Source: Streptomyces sp. ADI96-02
GTDB taxonomy: Bacteria > Actinomycetota > Actinomycetes > Streptomycetales > Streptomycetaceae
DNA: 49,584 bases
Direction: 5' to 3'
Assembly: GCF_003846185.1 (NCBI RefSeq)
Contig: NZ_ML123034.1
Span: 2,955,471-3,005,054 of the forward strand
Shown: piece by piece, positions 24,905 to 32,367 of the stretch
Numbering within the stretch: position 1 is the first letter of the stretch
How the letters are laid out: each line of letters begins with the position of its first letter
Translations under genes and position numbers: made by a program
The notes under the pieces: model-generated
Told to the model about the DNA's origin: nothing
Databases searched by the model: none
The model's input: only the letters and a program-made list of their open reading frames with translations

Positions 24905-24968
24905 GCGGCGATCGTAACGCACGTACATATTGACGATTCGCGATATCTCGATCTACGATCGCCGCATG
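24902..24968. promoter_or_regulatory. Mirror-image divergent leaderless promoter with internal palindrome
   Basis: A 15-bp perfect inverted repeat (24902-24916 and 24954-24968) places TACGAT-CGCCGC-ATG at both ends, one for each divergent gene. The plus-strand promoter reads TTGACG (24930-24935), an 18-bp spacer, then TACGAT (24954-24959). Between them is a near-perfect palindrome, TCGCGATATCTCGA (24938-24951), a likely operator for the ArsR protein. Confidence 0.7.
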
Positions 24969-25985
24969 TCGACTTCGATGCAAGTGGTGGAACTCGTCCG
25001 CTTCGGTGACGCGGAAGCCGCGTTCGCCCTCCGAGAGCTGCCAAGGCCCGTCCCCGGACCCGGCCAGGTGCTGGTGCGCGTGATGGCCACGTCCGTGAAC
25101 CCTCTCGACCTGCAGACCCGACGCGGCGACTATCGCGACCAGGTAGCGCTGCCCGCGGTGATCGGCAACGACGTGTCCGGTGTGGTGGTCGAGACCGGTC
25201 CCGGGGCAGGCGACTTCCAGCCGGGCGACGAGGTCTGGTACCTGGCGCCGGTGTTCGCCGGGCAGGGAACGTACGCCGAGTTCCACGTGGTCGACCAAGC
25301 CTTGGTCGCCCCCAAGCCCGCACGGTTGTCGCACGTCGAGGCCGCCGGACTCGCGCTCGTGGGCGTGACGGTGTGGGAGGCGCTGGTGGAACGCGCCGGG
25401 GTCCGGGTCGGGGAACGGGTCCTGGTGCACGGCGGAGCGGGCGGGGTCGGCTCGGCCGCCATCCAGGTCGCCAGGGCGCTGGGAGCCGAGGTGGTGACCA
25501 CCGCGCGGGCCAGGGATCACGAGTTCGTCACCGGACTGGGAGCCGACATCGCGATCGACTTCTCGGCCGGTGACTACGTGCCGCAGGTCCGTGCGCTGGG
25601 CGGGGTGGACGTCGTGCTGGACACGGTGGGCGGGGACACCCTCGCCCGCAGTCCGGAGATCCTCGCCGACCGAGGCCGCGTGGTGTCCATCGTGGACATC
25701 CCCGAACCTCAGAACCTGCTCGCCGCGTGGGGCGTGAACGCGACCTACCACTTCGTCTTCGTCAGCCCCGGCCGGGCGAAGCTCGCGGCCCTCGGCCGGC
25801 TGGTCGACCAGGGCAGACTTCGGCCGGTGATCGGTGCCGTGCTGCCGCTGGCCGACATCGCACAGGCGCACACCCTGTTGGAAGGCGGCTCTGCCGGCGA
25901 GGGCCGCAGACGACCGCGCGGCAAGATCGCCGTCGCCGTGCACCCCCTGGACGAGCCACCGCACCGGGCGACGCCGTCGCCTTGA
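24966..25985 (+). CDS. Zinc-free MDR quinone oxidoreductase/alcohol dehydrogenase-like protein
   Basis: A 339-residue medium-chain dehydrogenase/reductase. The GroES-like N-terminus (ATSVNPLDLQTRRGDY) lacks the Cys ligands of zinc enzymes, as in quinone oxidoreductases. The cofactor-binding Rossmann motif is GGAGGVGSAA near residue 155, followed by VDVVLDTVGGDTL, typical of NADPH-using members. It is expected to reduce quinones or enones. The ATG at 24966 is set by the TACGAT-N6-ATG promoter. It is divergent from an ArsR regulator likely to repress it. Confidence 0.92.
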   Translation: MSTSMQVVELVRFGDAEAAFALRELPRPVPGPGQVLVRVMATSVNPLDLQTRRGDYRDQVALPAVIGNDVSGVVVETGPGAGDFQPGDEVWYLAPVFAGQGTYAEFHVVDQALVAPKPARLSHVEAAGLALVGVTVWEALVERAGVRVGERVLVHGGAGGVGSAAIQVARALGAEVVTTARARDHEFVTGLGADIAIDFSAGDYVPQVRALGGVDVVLDTVGGDTLARSPEILADRGRVVSIVDIPEPQNLLAAWGVNATYHFVFVSPGRAKLAALGRLVDQGRLRPVIGAVLPLADIAQAHTLLEGGSAGEGRRRPRGKIAVAVHPLDEPPHRATPSP

Positions 25986-26122
25986 GCGACTCAGTCGTCC
26001 TGGCCCGGAGGTCCGACACAGATGCGACGAGGAATGCCGTTCACGGTTGCTCGTTGCCAGGCAAATAGCAGATACCTGCTGGCTTTTGAGGTTCCCCGGC
26101 GCGGGCTTCGGGCATCACGTAT

Positions 26123-26165
26123 GACGTACAGCGGCACAGACGTACAGCGGCACAGCGGCACAGCG
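26123..26165. repeat. 16-bp tandem repeat with 8-bp derivative copies
   Basis: GACGTACAGCGGCACA occurs at 26123-26138 and 26139-26154 and is followed by GCGGCACA-GCGG. It lies in the 366-bp gap between the oxidoreductase and the next gene, where no other gene is seen. Confidence 0.9.
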
Positions 26166-26351
26166 GACGAGGTCGTACGGCACACAGGACGCGGATCGTC
26201 GCGGATCGCTCTCGGGGGGCAGCCGATGCCGGTGGACGACGGGCTCGGAGTACGCGTACGGGGCGCCGGAGACGGGCCGGGCGTCGGGTCGCGTGTCGGG
26301 CAGGGCGGCGGGCCGGGAGACCGGGCCGCCGCCGCTCGCCGTGAGGTGGAG

Positions 26352-26849
26352 ATGCGGGCCGGTGGCAGACCCGGCCCGGCCCCGGCGCAGGCTCCGCCGC
26401 CGGTGCCGCGCTTCGCCCTGGCGGGGGAGGTGCGCCGGCCCGCGCTGCTGACGGTGACGGACCTGCGGAACGGCTGGCGGCAGCACCGCGCGGCCGTCAC
26501 CTTCGACTGCGCGGCCAACGGCCCTCAGCGCCACGTCTTCGAGGGGCCGTTGCTGCGCGAGGTCGTCGCGGACGCGGGGCCGGCCTTCGACGCCCGCAAG
26601 CGCAAGGACCGGTCGCGCTTCCTGCTGGCCGTGACCGGCGGCGACGGGCACTGCGCCGTGCTGTCGTGGGCCGAGATCGACGCGGACTTCGCGAACGTGC
26701 CCGTGCTGCTCGCCACCTGGATGGACGGTCGCCCGCTGGAGCCGGAAGGCAGCCAACTGGTCGTGCCGTCGGACCGCTGCGGGGCGCGTTACGTCAGCGC
26801 GATCGCCCGGGTGTGGGTGGGCGCGTCGCCGTTCGCGCATTCCGCCTGA
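26352..26849 (+). CDS. Small molybdopterin-oxidoreductase-like protein
   Basis: The last 150 residues (FALAGEVRRPALLTVTDLR onward, with RYVSAIARVWV at the end) match the sulfite-oxidase-type molybdopterin-binding domain in shortened form: FDCAANGPQRHVFEGPLLREV and DRSRFLLAVTGGDGH are recognisable. Such single-domain proteins are common in Streptomyces and their cofactor content is untested. ATG 26352 is preferred, since GAGGTGGAG precedes it and the length (165) fits the family. The frame is open further upstream, with an ATG at 26226 behind GGGGGGCAG, but that adds only a Gly/Arg-rich stretch. Confidence 0.72.
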   Translation: MRAGGRPGPAPAQAPPPVPRFALAGEVRRPALLTVTDLRNGWRQHRAAVTFDCAANGPQRHVFEGPLLREVVADAGPAFDARKRKDRSRFLLAVTGGDGHCAVLSWAEIDADFANVPVLLATWMDGRPLEPEGSQLVVPSDRCGARYVSAIARVWVGASPFAHSA

Positions 26850-26860
26850 GAGCCTGAGGC

Positions 26861-26911
26861 CGGGACCGGGACGGGGACCGGGACCGGGACCGGGACCGGG
26901 ACCGGGACCGG
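26861..26911. repeat. GGGACC hexanucleotide minisatellite
   Basis: About eight head-to-tail copies of GGGACC with one imperfect unit follow the preceding gene's stop. The rest of the 450-bp spacer to 27301 holds another imperfect run (CCGCCCTCCGACC-like, near 26920-26960) and the promoter area of the esterase gene, including a TACCC-GT-GGGTA palindrome near 27225-27236. Confidence 0.9.
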
Positions 26912-27301
26912 CCGCGCCCCCCGCCCTCCGACCACGCCCCCGCCCTCTGACCGCGCCCCCGTCCGCCGGAGTAACGGCGTTGCTCCGAGCACGCGCCCGA
27001 GGGCGGCTCCGTGTTGCGCCGTTCGGATGAACCTGCCGCCTCCCTCACCGTCGACTCCCCCCTCAACAGGGCCAGGTCGCCACCCGCCCGGCCTCTCCGG
27101 GCTCCACGGAATTACCTCGAACTTGCCTGCATGGTCACGCAGTTGCGGGTTTATCTACGCGCGGAGCACGCCTCCCCGAACAACCATCCGGGCATATCGG
27201 ATGACTTCTCGCGCGGGCATTACCCGTGGGTACCGCGAGCTGCTAGAAACTGCTTCGCCCCTTCAACCCCCACTCCCCCACACTCCGAAGGGTCGGCAGC
27301 C

Positions 27302-28108
27302 ATGTCCGTACGAAGAATCTGGGCGTCCGTCTCCACTCTCGCCCTCGCCGCCACAGCCGCTCTCGGCGTGGCCGGCCCGGCCTCCGCCGCGGGCTCGTCC
27401 GCGGCCGGCGGATACGTCGCCCTCGGCGACTCCTACTCCTCGGGTGTCGGCGCGGGCGACTACCTGCCCGACAGCGGCGACTGCCGCCGCAGCCCCAACG
27501 CCTACCCGCAGCTGTGGGCGGCGGCGAACTCCCCCGCCTCGTTCGCCTTCGTCGCCTGCTCCGGGGCCACCACCTCCTCCGTCGCCGGCAGCCAACTCGG
27601 TGCGCTCAGCGCGTCGACGGAACTGGTCAGCGTCACGGCGGGCGGCAACGACGTCGGGTTCGCGGACGTCATGCAGGACTGCGTGCTCGCCGGCGAAGCC
27701 ACCTGCGTCAGCAGCGTCGACGCGGCCGTCGCGCAGATGAACGACACCCTGCCCGCCGGTCTCGACGCGCTCTACGACGGCATCCGCGCCGGGGCCCCCT
27801 CCGCCCGCGTCGTCGTCCTCGGCTACCCGCGCTTCTACCAGCTGTCCGGCAGCTGTGTCGCCGGGCTCACCGAGACCGAGCGATCGGCCATCAACAACGC
27901 GTCGGACGTGCTGAACGGCGTCATCGCCAAGCGTGCCGCCGACGCCGGCTTCACCTTCTCCAGCGTGGTCGACGAGTTCACCGGCCACGAGCTCTGCTCG
28001 GGCGACGCCTGGCTCCACAGCGTCACCGTCCCCGTGTACAACTCCTACCATCCCAAGGCGGCGGGGCAGTCGGGCGGTTATCTGCCCGCCTTCCGCTCGG
28101 CGGTGTAG
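27302..28108 (+). CDS. Secreted SGNH/GDSL-family esterase or lipase
   Basis: A 268-residue exported hydrolase. A Sec signal peptide (MSVRRIW then a hydrophobic core, cleavage near PASAAG at 29-31) is followed by the GDSYSSG block with the catalytic Ser near 44, the block III motif GGNDVG (about 113) and the catalytic His in YHPKAAGQ (about 249). Six cysteines in the mature protein (in GDCRRS, ACSG, DCVL, TCVS, GSCV and ELCSG) match the three disulfides of Streptomyces GDSL lipases. The GAAGGG upstream is a weak ribosome site. It is convergent with the methyltransferase; the gap to 28288 carries three AGGAGCGGTCC-type copies and no gene. Confidence 0.93.
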   Translation: MSVRRIWASVSTLALAATAALGVAGPASAAGSSAAGGYVALGDSYSSGVGAGDYLPDSGDCRRSPNAYPQLWAAANSPASFAFVACSGATTSSVAGSQLGALSASTELVSVTAGGNDVGFADVMQDCVLAGEATCVSSVDAAVAQMNDTLPAGLDALYDGIRAGAPSARVVVLGYPRFYQLSGSCVAGLTETERSAINNASDVLNGVIAKRAADAGFTFSSVVDEFTGHELCSGDAWLHSVTVPVYNSYHPKAAGQSGGYLPAFRSAV

Positions 28109-28288
28109 GCGGCACGGTCCAGGAGCGGTCCAGGAGCGGTCCAGGACGTACGAGGGGCACCGCGCCGCACGGCGGTTCACCGGACGATCGACCGGTGGAC
28201 CGCCGTTCCGCGCGCACTCCCCGCGGAAGTCCGTCACGCGGGTGATCAGCTCCGCGCCGTCGAAAGCGCCGACCCGCGCCCGACGCAC

Positions 28289-29125
28289 TTATCCGTTCGC
28301 TGGGCGCGAGGCCCTGACCGAGTACATCAGCGGGATCCGCGGCCGGTCGGACGGGAAGCGGTACCGGCCGTCCGCCTGTCGCTCCAGCGTTCCGAAGCGC
28401 GGGAACAGCGAGGCATCGTGCTCGTGGAGGAACTCGATCCGCAGGCCCGCCGCCGCGAGCGCGGACACCACGTCGCCGACCGGGTGCTGCCATTCGACGC
28501 CGCGGTTGTGCACGGTCGGCGCGTCGAAGTCCGCGTAGGTCCCCGGCGTCTCGTCCACCCACGCCTCACGGCTGAAGTAGTCGTGGGTGACCACCGAACC
28601 GGTCGCGTCGTCCAGGACGTCGGCCAGGGGATGGAACTCGGCGAGGTAGAGGAAGCCGCCGGGCGCGACCAGCGAACCGGCGATCTCGGCCCAGCGCTCC
28701 ACGTCCGGCAGCCAGTTCAGAGCGCCCGTGCCGGTGTACACGATGTCGTACGAGGAGTCGGGCACGGCGGAGGCCGCGTCGTACACGTCCGCTGCGACGA
28801 ACGCCGCCCTGTCCGGCCCCAGGCCCATCGACCGGGCCAGGCCGCGCGCGGTCTCGACGGCGGGCTCGGAGAAGTCGAGGCCCACGACCTGCGCGGCCCC
28901 GTGCCGCGACCAGGACAGGGTGTCCAGCCCGATGTGGCACTGGAGGTGGAGCAGGGTCCGGCCCGTGACATCGCCGACCTCGGCGATCTCGAACGCCCGC
29001 AGCGCCTCCTTGCCCGCCCGGAACGCCTCCAGGTCGTAGAAGTCGCTCGCGGCGTGGATCGATACGCGTTCGTCCCAGCGCGCGCGGTTGGCCGCGTGCC
29101 AGTCGTCCGGAGTCGCGGAGTACAT
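28289..29125 (-). CDS. Class I SAM-dependent methyltransferase
   Basis: A 278-residue methyltransferase. The cofactor fold is visible as GRTLLHLQCHIGLDTLSW (motif I; the usual Gly-rich loop is LQCHIGLDT) with VVGLDFSEPAV next, AAFVAADVYDA, and YDIVYTGTGALNWL. The acceptor is unknown; the aromatic C-terminal half may bind a small molecule. The ATG at 29125 is preferred over a longer frame because TAGTTT ends 7 nt before it and no Shine-Dalgarno is seen. It is divergent from the S9 peptidase across a region with two DnaA-box-like sequences. Confidence 0.88.
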   Translation of the reverse strand: MYSATPDDWHAANRARWDERVSIHAASDFYDLEAFRAGKEALRAFEIAEVGDVTGRTLLHLQCHIGLDTLSWSRHGAAQVVGLDFSEPAVETARGLARSMGLGPDRAAFVAADVYDAASAVPDSSYDIVYTGTGALNWLPDVERWAEIAGSLVAPGGFLYLAEFHPLADVLDDATGSVVTHDYFSREAWVDETPGTYADFDAPTVHNRGVEWQHPVGDVVSALAAAGLRIEFLHEHDASLFPRFGTLERQADGRYRFPSDRPRIPLMYSVRASRPANG

Positions 29126-29165
29126 ACCCGGAAAACTACCCACGGACCGGAAGGGGCGCGAGCGG

Positions 29166-29217
29166 TTATCCACAGGCAGTCGGAGCGTCGGCGGGGTTCG
29201 CGGACCGGTTGTCCACA
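29166..29217. promoter_or_regulatory. Two DnaA-box-like sequences
   Basis: TTATCCACA (29166-29174) and TTGTCCACA (29209-29217), both followed by GG, lie on the same strand 43 bp apart, which is about four helical turns. TTGTCCACA is the box preferred by Streptomyces DnaA. They occupy the methyltransferase/S9 peptidase divergent gap. Not an origin: no further boxes and no dnaA or dnaN nearby. Confidence 0.5.
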
Positions 29218-29258
29218 GGCTCCCCCGGGCGGGCCGCCGATCGGGTTGGATGGAGGAC

Positions 29259-31190
29259 ATGAGCGAATCACAGAACGTCTCGACCACGCCGGAGTGGGAG
29301 CAGCGGTTCCGCGCGCCCCGGGTGTCCCTGCCCGACTGGGCCGAGGACGCGCCTGACCGCTCTCTGTTCGTCTCGAACGCCACGGGGACCTACGAGCTGT
29401 ACGCCTGGGACCGGGCGAGCGGGCACCAGCGCCAGGTGACCGACCGGCCCAACGGGACGACCGACGGCGTGCTGACCCCGGACGGTTCGGCCATCTGGTG
29501 GTTCAACGACACCGACGGGGACGAGTTCGGGGTGTGGATGCGCCAGCCGTTCGGCGGTGGCGAGGACGAGCCCGCCGCCCCCGGCCTGGCGCCCTCGTAT
29601 CCGGCCGGGCTGGCCATCGGCCGGGACGGTACGGCGGTGATCGGCCGCTCGACCGACGAGGACGGCACCACGATCCACCTCGTCGCGGCGTCTGTCGCGG
29701 CGTCCGTCGGGGCGTCCGTCGCGGCGGAGGCCGGCGGTCCGGGCGGTCCGGGCGGTGCGAATGGCGCTGAGGCCGTCCAGCCAGTCGAGCCCGTCGAGAT
29801 CTACCGGCACCGCGAGTCGGCGGGGGTCGGCGACCTCTCGCACGACGGGAAGCTGATTGCCCTGGAGCACACCGAGCACGGCGACGCGATGCACTCGGCG
29901 CTGCGGGTGGTGCGTCCGGACGGTTCGACGGTGGCCGAGCTGGACGACACCGAGGGAGGTACGAAGGAGCTGGGGCTGGCCGTGCTCGGTTTCGCGCCGG
30001 TGGCGGGCGACAGCCGGCTGCTCGTCGGCCACCAGCGGCGGGGCCGGTGGGAGCCGATGATCTGGGACCCGGTCGCGGGGACCGAGACCGCCCTCCCTGT
30101 CGACCTGCCCGGCGATGTGGGCGCCGAGTGGTATCCGGACGGTTCGGCGCTCCTCATCGAGCACGGCTTCGAGGCCCGCAGCGAGCTGTGGAGGTACGAG
30201 CCCGGAGCGGCGGAGCCGGTCCGCGTGGACACCCCGCCGGGCACGGTGTCCGGGGCCACGGCCCGCCCGGACGGCACGGTGGAGTATCTGTGGTCCTCGG
30301 CCGCGCAGCCGCCCGTGGTGCGCTCGACGAGCGGTGCCGTGGTGCTGGATCCGCCCGGTGCCAAGGCCCCGGCGTCGGTGCCGGTGGAGGACGTCTGGGT
30401 GGACGGGCCGGGAGGCCGTATCCACGCCCTGGTGCAGAAGCCCGCCGCCGGTGACGGCCCCTTCCCCACGATCTTCGAGATCCACGGCGGCCCGACCTGG
30501 CACGACAGCGACGCCTTCGCCTCCGGCCCGGCCGCCTGGGTGGACCACGGCTTCGCCGTCGTGCGGGTCAACTACCGCGGCTCCACCGGGTACGGCCGCG
30601 CCTGGACGGACGCCCTCAAGCACCGGGTCGGGCTGATCGAGCTGGAGGACATCGCCGCCGTGCGCGAGTGGTCGGTGAAGTCGGGCCTCGCCGATCCGGC
30701 GCGCCTGGTCCTGGCCGGGGGTTCGTGGGGCGGCTATCTGACGCTGCTCGGGCTCGGCACCCAGCCCGACGCCTGGGCGCTCGGCCTGGCCGCGGTGCCC
30801 GTCGCGGACTACGTCACGGCCTACCACGACGAGATGGAGGCCCTGAAGGCGATGGACCGCACGCTGCTGGGCGGAACGCCGGAGGAGGTCCCCGAGCGCT
30901 TCGAGGCGTCCTCCCCGCTGACGTACGTCGACGCGGTGCGCGCGCCCGTCTACATCTCGGCGGGCGTCAACGACCCGCGGTGCCCCATCCGTCAGGTGGA
31001 GAACTACGTGGACCGGTTGGCGGCGCGCGGCGCGGTGCACGAGGTCTACCGGTACGACGCCGGGCACGGCTCGCTCGTCGTGGAGGAACGCGTCAAGCAG
31101 GTCAGGCTGGAGCTGGACTTCGCCCTGCGTCATCTGGCACCCGGTTCGGGCGGTGCGCCGGACGGTACGGAGGGGGCCCGACGGGCGTAA
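29259..31190 (+). CDS. S9-family serine peptidase (prolyl oligopeptidase type)
   Basis: A 643-residue cytosolic peptidase. An N-terminal seven-bladed beta-propeller (residues about 30-380; motifs such as LFVSNATGTYELYAWD and SAIWWFNDTDGDEFG) gates a C-terminal alpha/beta hydrolase. The catalytic triad is Ser in GGSWGGYL (about 487), Asp in AGVNDPRCPIRQ (about 570) and His in AGHGSLV (about 602). Short peptides are the expected substrates. A low-complexity Ala/Ser/Gly stretch (about 145-170) interrupts the propeller. ATG 29259 gives MSESQNV as in relatives; an ATG at 29250 in the same frame is possible. A 10-bp hairpin follows the stop. Confidence 0.93.
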   Translation: MSESQNVSTTPEWEQRFRAPRVSLPDWAEDAPDRSLFVSNATGTYELYAWDRASGHQRQVTDRPNGTTDGVLTPDGSAIWWFNDTDGDEFGVWMRQPFGGGEDEPAAPGLAPSYPAGLAIGRDGTAVIGRSTDEDGTTIHLVAASVAASVGASVAAEAGGPGGPGGANGAEAVQPVEPVEIYRHRESAGVGDLSHDGKLIALEHTEHGDAMHSALRVVRPDGSTVAELDDTEGGTKELGLAVLGFAPVAGDSRLLVGHQRRGRWEPMIWDPVAGTETALPVDLPGDVGAEWYPDGSALLIEHGFEARSELWRYEPGAAEPVRVDTPPGTVSGATARPDGTVEYLWSSAAQPPVVRSTSGAVVLDPPGAKAPASVPVEDVWVDGPGGRIHALVQKPAAGDGPFPTIFEIHGGPTWHDSDAFASGPAAWVDHGFAVVRVNYRGSTGYGRAWTDALKHRVGLIELEDIAAVREWSVKSGLADPARLVLAGGSWGGYLTLLGLGTQPDAWALGLAAVPVADYVTAYHDEMEALKAMDRTLLGGTPEEVPERFEASSPLTYVDAVRAPVYISAGVNDPRCPIRQVENYVDRLAARGAVHEVYRYDAGHGSLVVEERVKQVRLELDFALRHLAPGSGGAPDGTEGARRA

Positions 31191-31210
31191 GCGGCGGATA
31201 AATGGCGCAC

Positions 31211-31234
31211 CCCGCTCCGGGCGGCCGGAGCGGG
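31211..31234 (+). terminator. Hairpin between S9 peptidase and SURF1 genes
   Basis: CCCGCTCCGG and CCGGAGCGGG form a perfect 10-bp stem with a GCGG loop, 21 bp after the peptidase stop and 18 bp before the SURF1 start. There is no T-tract. It overlaps the SURF1 promoter, so it may attenuate read-through. Confidence 0.6.
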
Positions 31235-31251
31235 GACCGTACGGTGGGGGG

Positions 31252-32109
31252 GTGTACCGGTTCCTGCTGACCCCGCGATGGTGGGGGATCAACCTCTTCG
31301 TTGTGCTGGCCATCCCGTTCTGCGTGTTCATGGGCACCTGGCAGCTCGGCCGCTTCGAAGACCGCGTGCAGTCGCACGAACAGGCGGAGAAGCAGCCCGA
31401 TCCGAGCACTCGGGCCGCGAAACCGCTGGACGAGCTGCTGCCGGTCGACAAGGTGACCTCCGGACGTCCGGCCATCGCGACCGGGACGTACGCCGACCAG
31501 TTCCTGGTCCCCGGCCGTGAACTGGACGACCGCCAGGGCTTCTACGTCCTGAACATGCTCCGCACCGACACCGGCAAGGCCCTGCCCGTGGTCCGCGGCT
31601 GGCTGCCCGGCTCCGCGAGCAGCGCCGAAGCCCCGCCCGCGCCCCAGGGCAAGGTCACGGTCACCGGCGACCTCCAGGCGTCCGAGAACATGAACAGCGA
31701 CGGCGCGAACGCCCGGGGCGGCCTGCCCGAGGGCCAGGTCGGCATCATCAGCGCCGCGTCCCTGCTGAACCTCGTCGACTACGACGTGTACAACGCGTGG
31801 GTGACGCTTCCCGAGGCCGAGGCGGGTGGCGCCGGTGGCGCGATGAAGCCCGTTCCGGCGGCGGCTCCGCAGGGAAGCGGCCTCGACCTCAAGGCATTCC
31901 AGAACCTCGGATACACGGGCGAGTGGTTCGTCTTCGCCGCCTTCGTGCTCTTCATGTGGTTCCGGCTGGTCCGCCGTGAGGCGGAGACGATGCGCGATGT
32001 CGCGCTCGGCCTGATCCCGGACGAGCCGGCGAGCGCCGGGGCCTCGCCCGAGGCGACGCGGGCCGAGGACACGGGGGCCGAGGACACGCGAGCCGTCGCG
32101 GGGCGGTAG
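31252..32109 (+). CDS. SURF1-family cytochrome oxidase assembly protein
   Basis: A 285-residue inner-membrane protein with two transmembrane helices, at about 8-27 (WWGINLFVVLAIPFCVFMGTWQL) and 225-245 (WFVFAAFVLFMWFRL), flanking an extracytoplasmic domain. The WQLGRFE motif and the second-helix region are characteristic of SURF1/Shy1, which helps insert haem a into cytochrome c oxidase. The start is GTG 31252, exactly 6 nt after TACGGT (leaderless); a longer frame from 31153 overlaps the peptidase end and is unlikely. The Ala/Glu-rich tail contains GAEDT repeats. The 258-bp spacer that follows is made of GATGCGGCC-like repeats without a gene. Confidence 0.9.
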   Translation: MYRFLLTPRWWGINLFVVLAIPFCVFMGTWQLGRFEDRVQSHEQAEKQPDPSTRAAKPLDELLPVDKVTSGRPAIATGTYADQFLVPGRELDDRQGFYVLNMLRTDTGKALPVVRGWLPGSASSAEAPPAPQGKVTVTGDLQASENMNSDGANARGGLPEGQVGIISAASLLNLVDYDVYNAWVTLPEAEAGGAGGAMKPVPAAAPQGSGLDLKAFQNLGYTGEWFVFAAFVLFMWFRLVRREAETMRDVALGLIPDEPASAGASPEATRAEDTGAEDTRAVAGR

Positions 32110-32367
32110 GCCCGTCCGGTCCAGGGGCCGGTGTGCCCGACGGCCGTCCCCTGACCGCGCCCTGACGGGCTGCTGACCGGCTCCCGACCGGCTCCCGCTC
32201 CGGCTGCGGCCCCGACCCCGGATACGGCTCCCGCTCCGGATACGCCCCGGATGCGGCCGCCCCGGACCTGGACACGGCTGCGGCCCCGACCCTCGATGCG
32301 GCTCCCGCTCCCGATGCGGCCGGTGCGCGTGCGGATGCGGCCGGTGTGAGGCGGGACTACGGCGGGA

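Noticed and set aside
26861..26911. CRISPR-like array
   Set aside because: The unit is a 6-bp GGGACC minisatellite without spacers; no cas genes.
24226..27000. Integrative element at tRNA-Pro
   Set aside because: No integrase, excisionase or second copy of the tRNA 3' end could be found downstream.
29166..29217. Replication origin
   Set aside because: Only two DnaA-like boxes, no AT-rich unwinding region and no dnaA/dnaN genes nearby.
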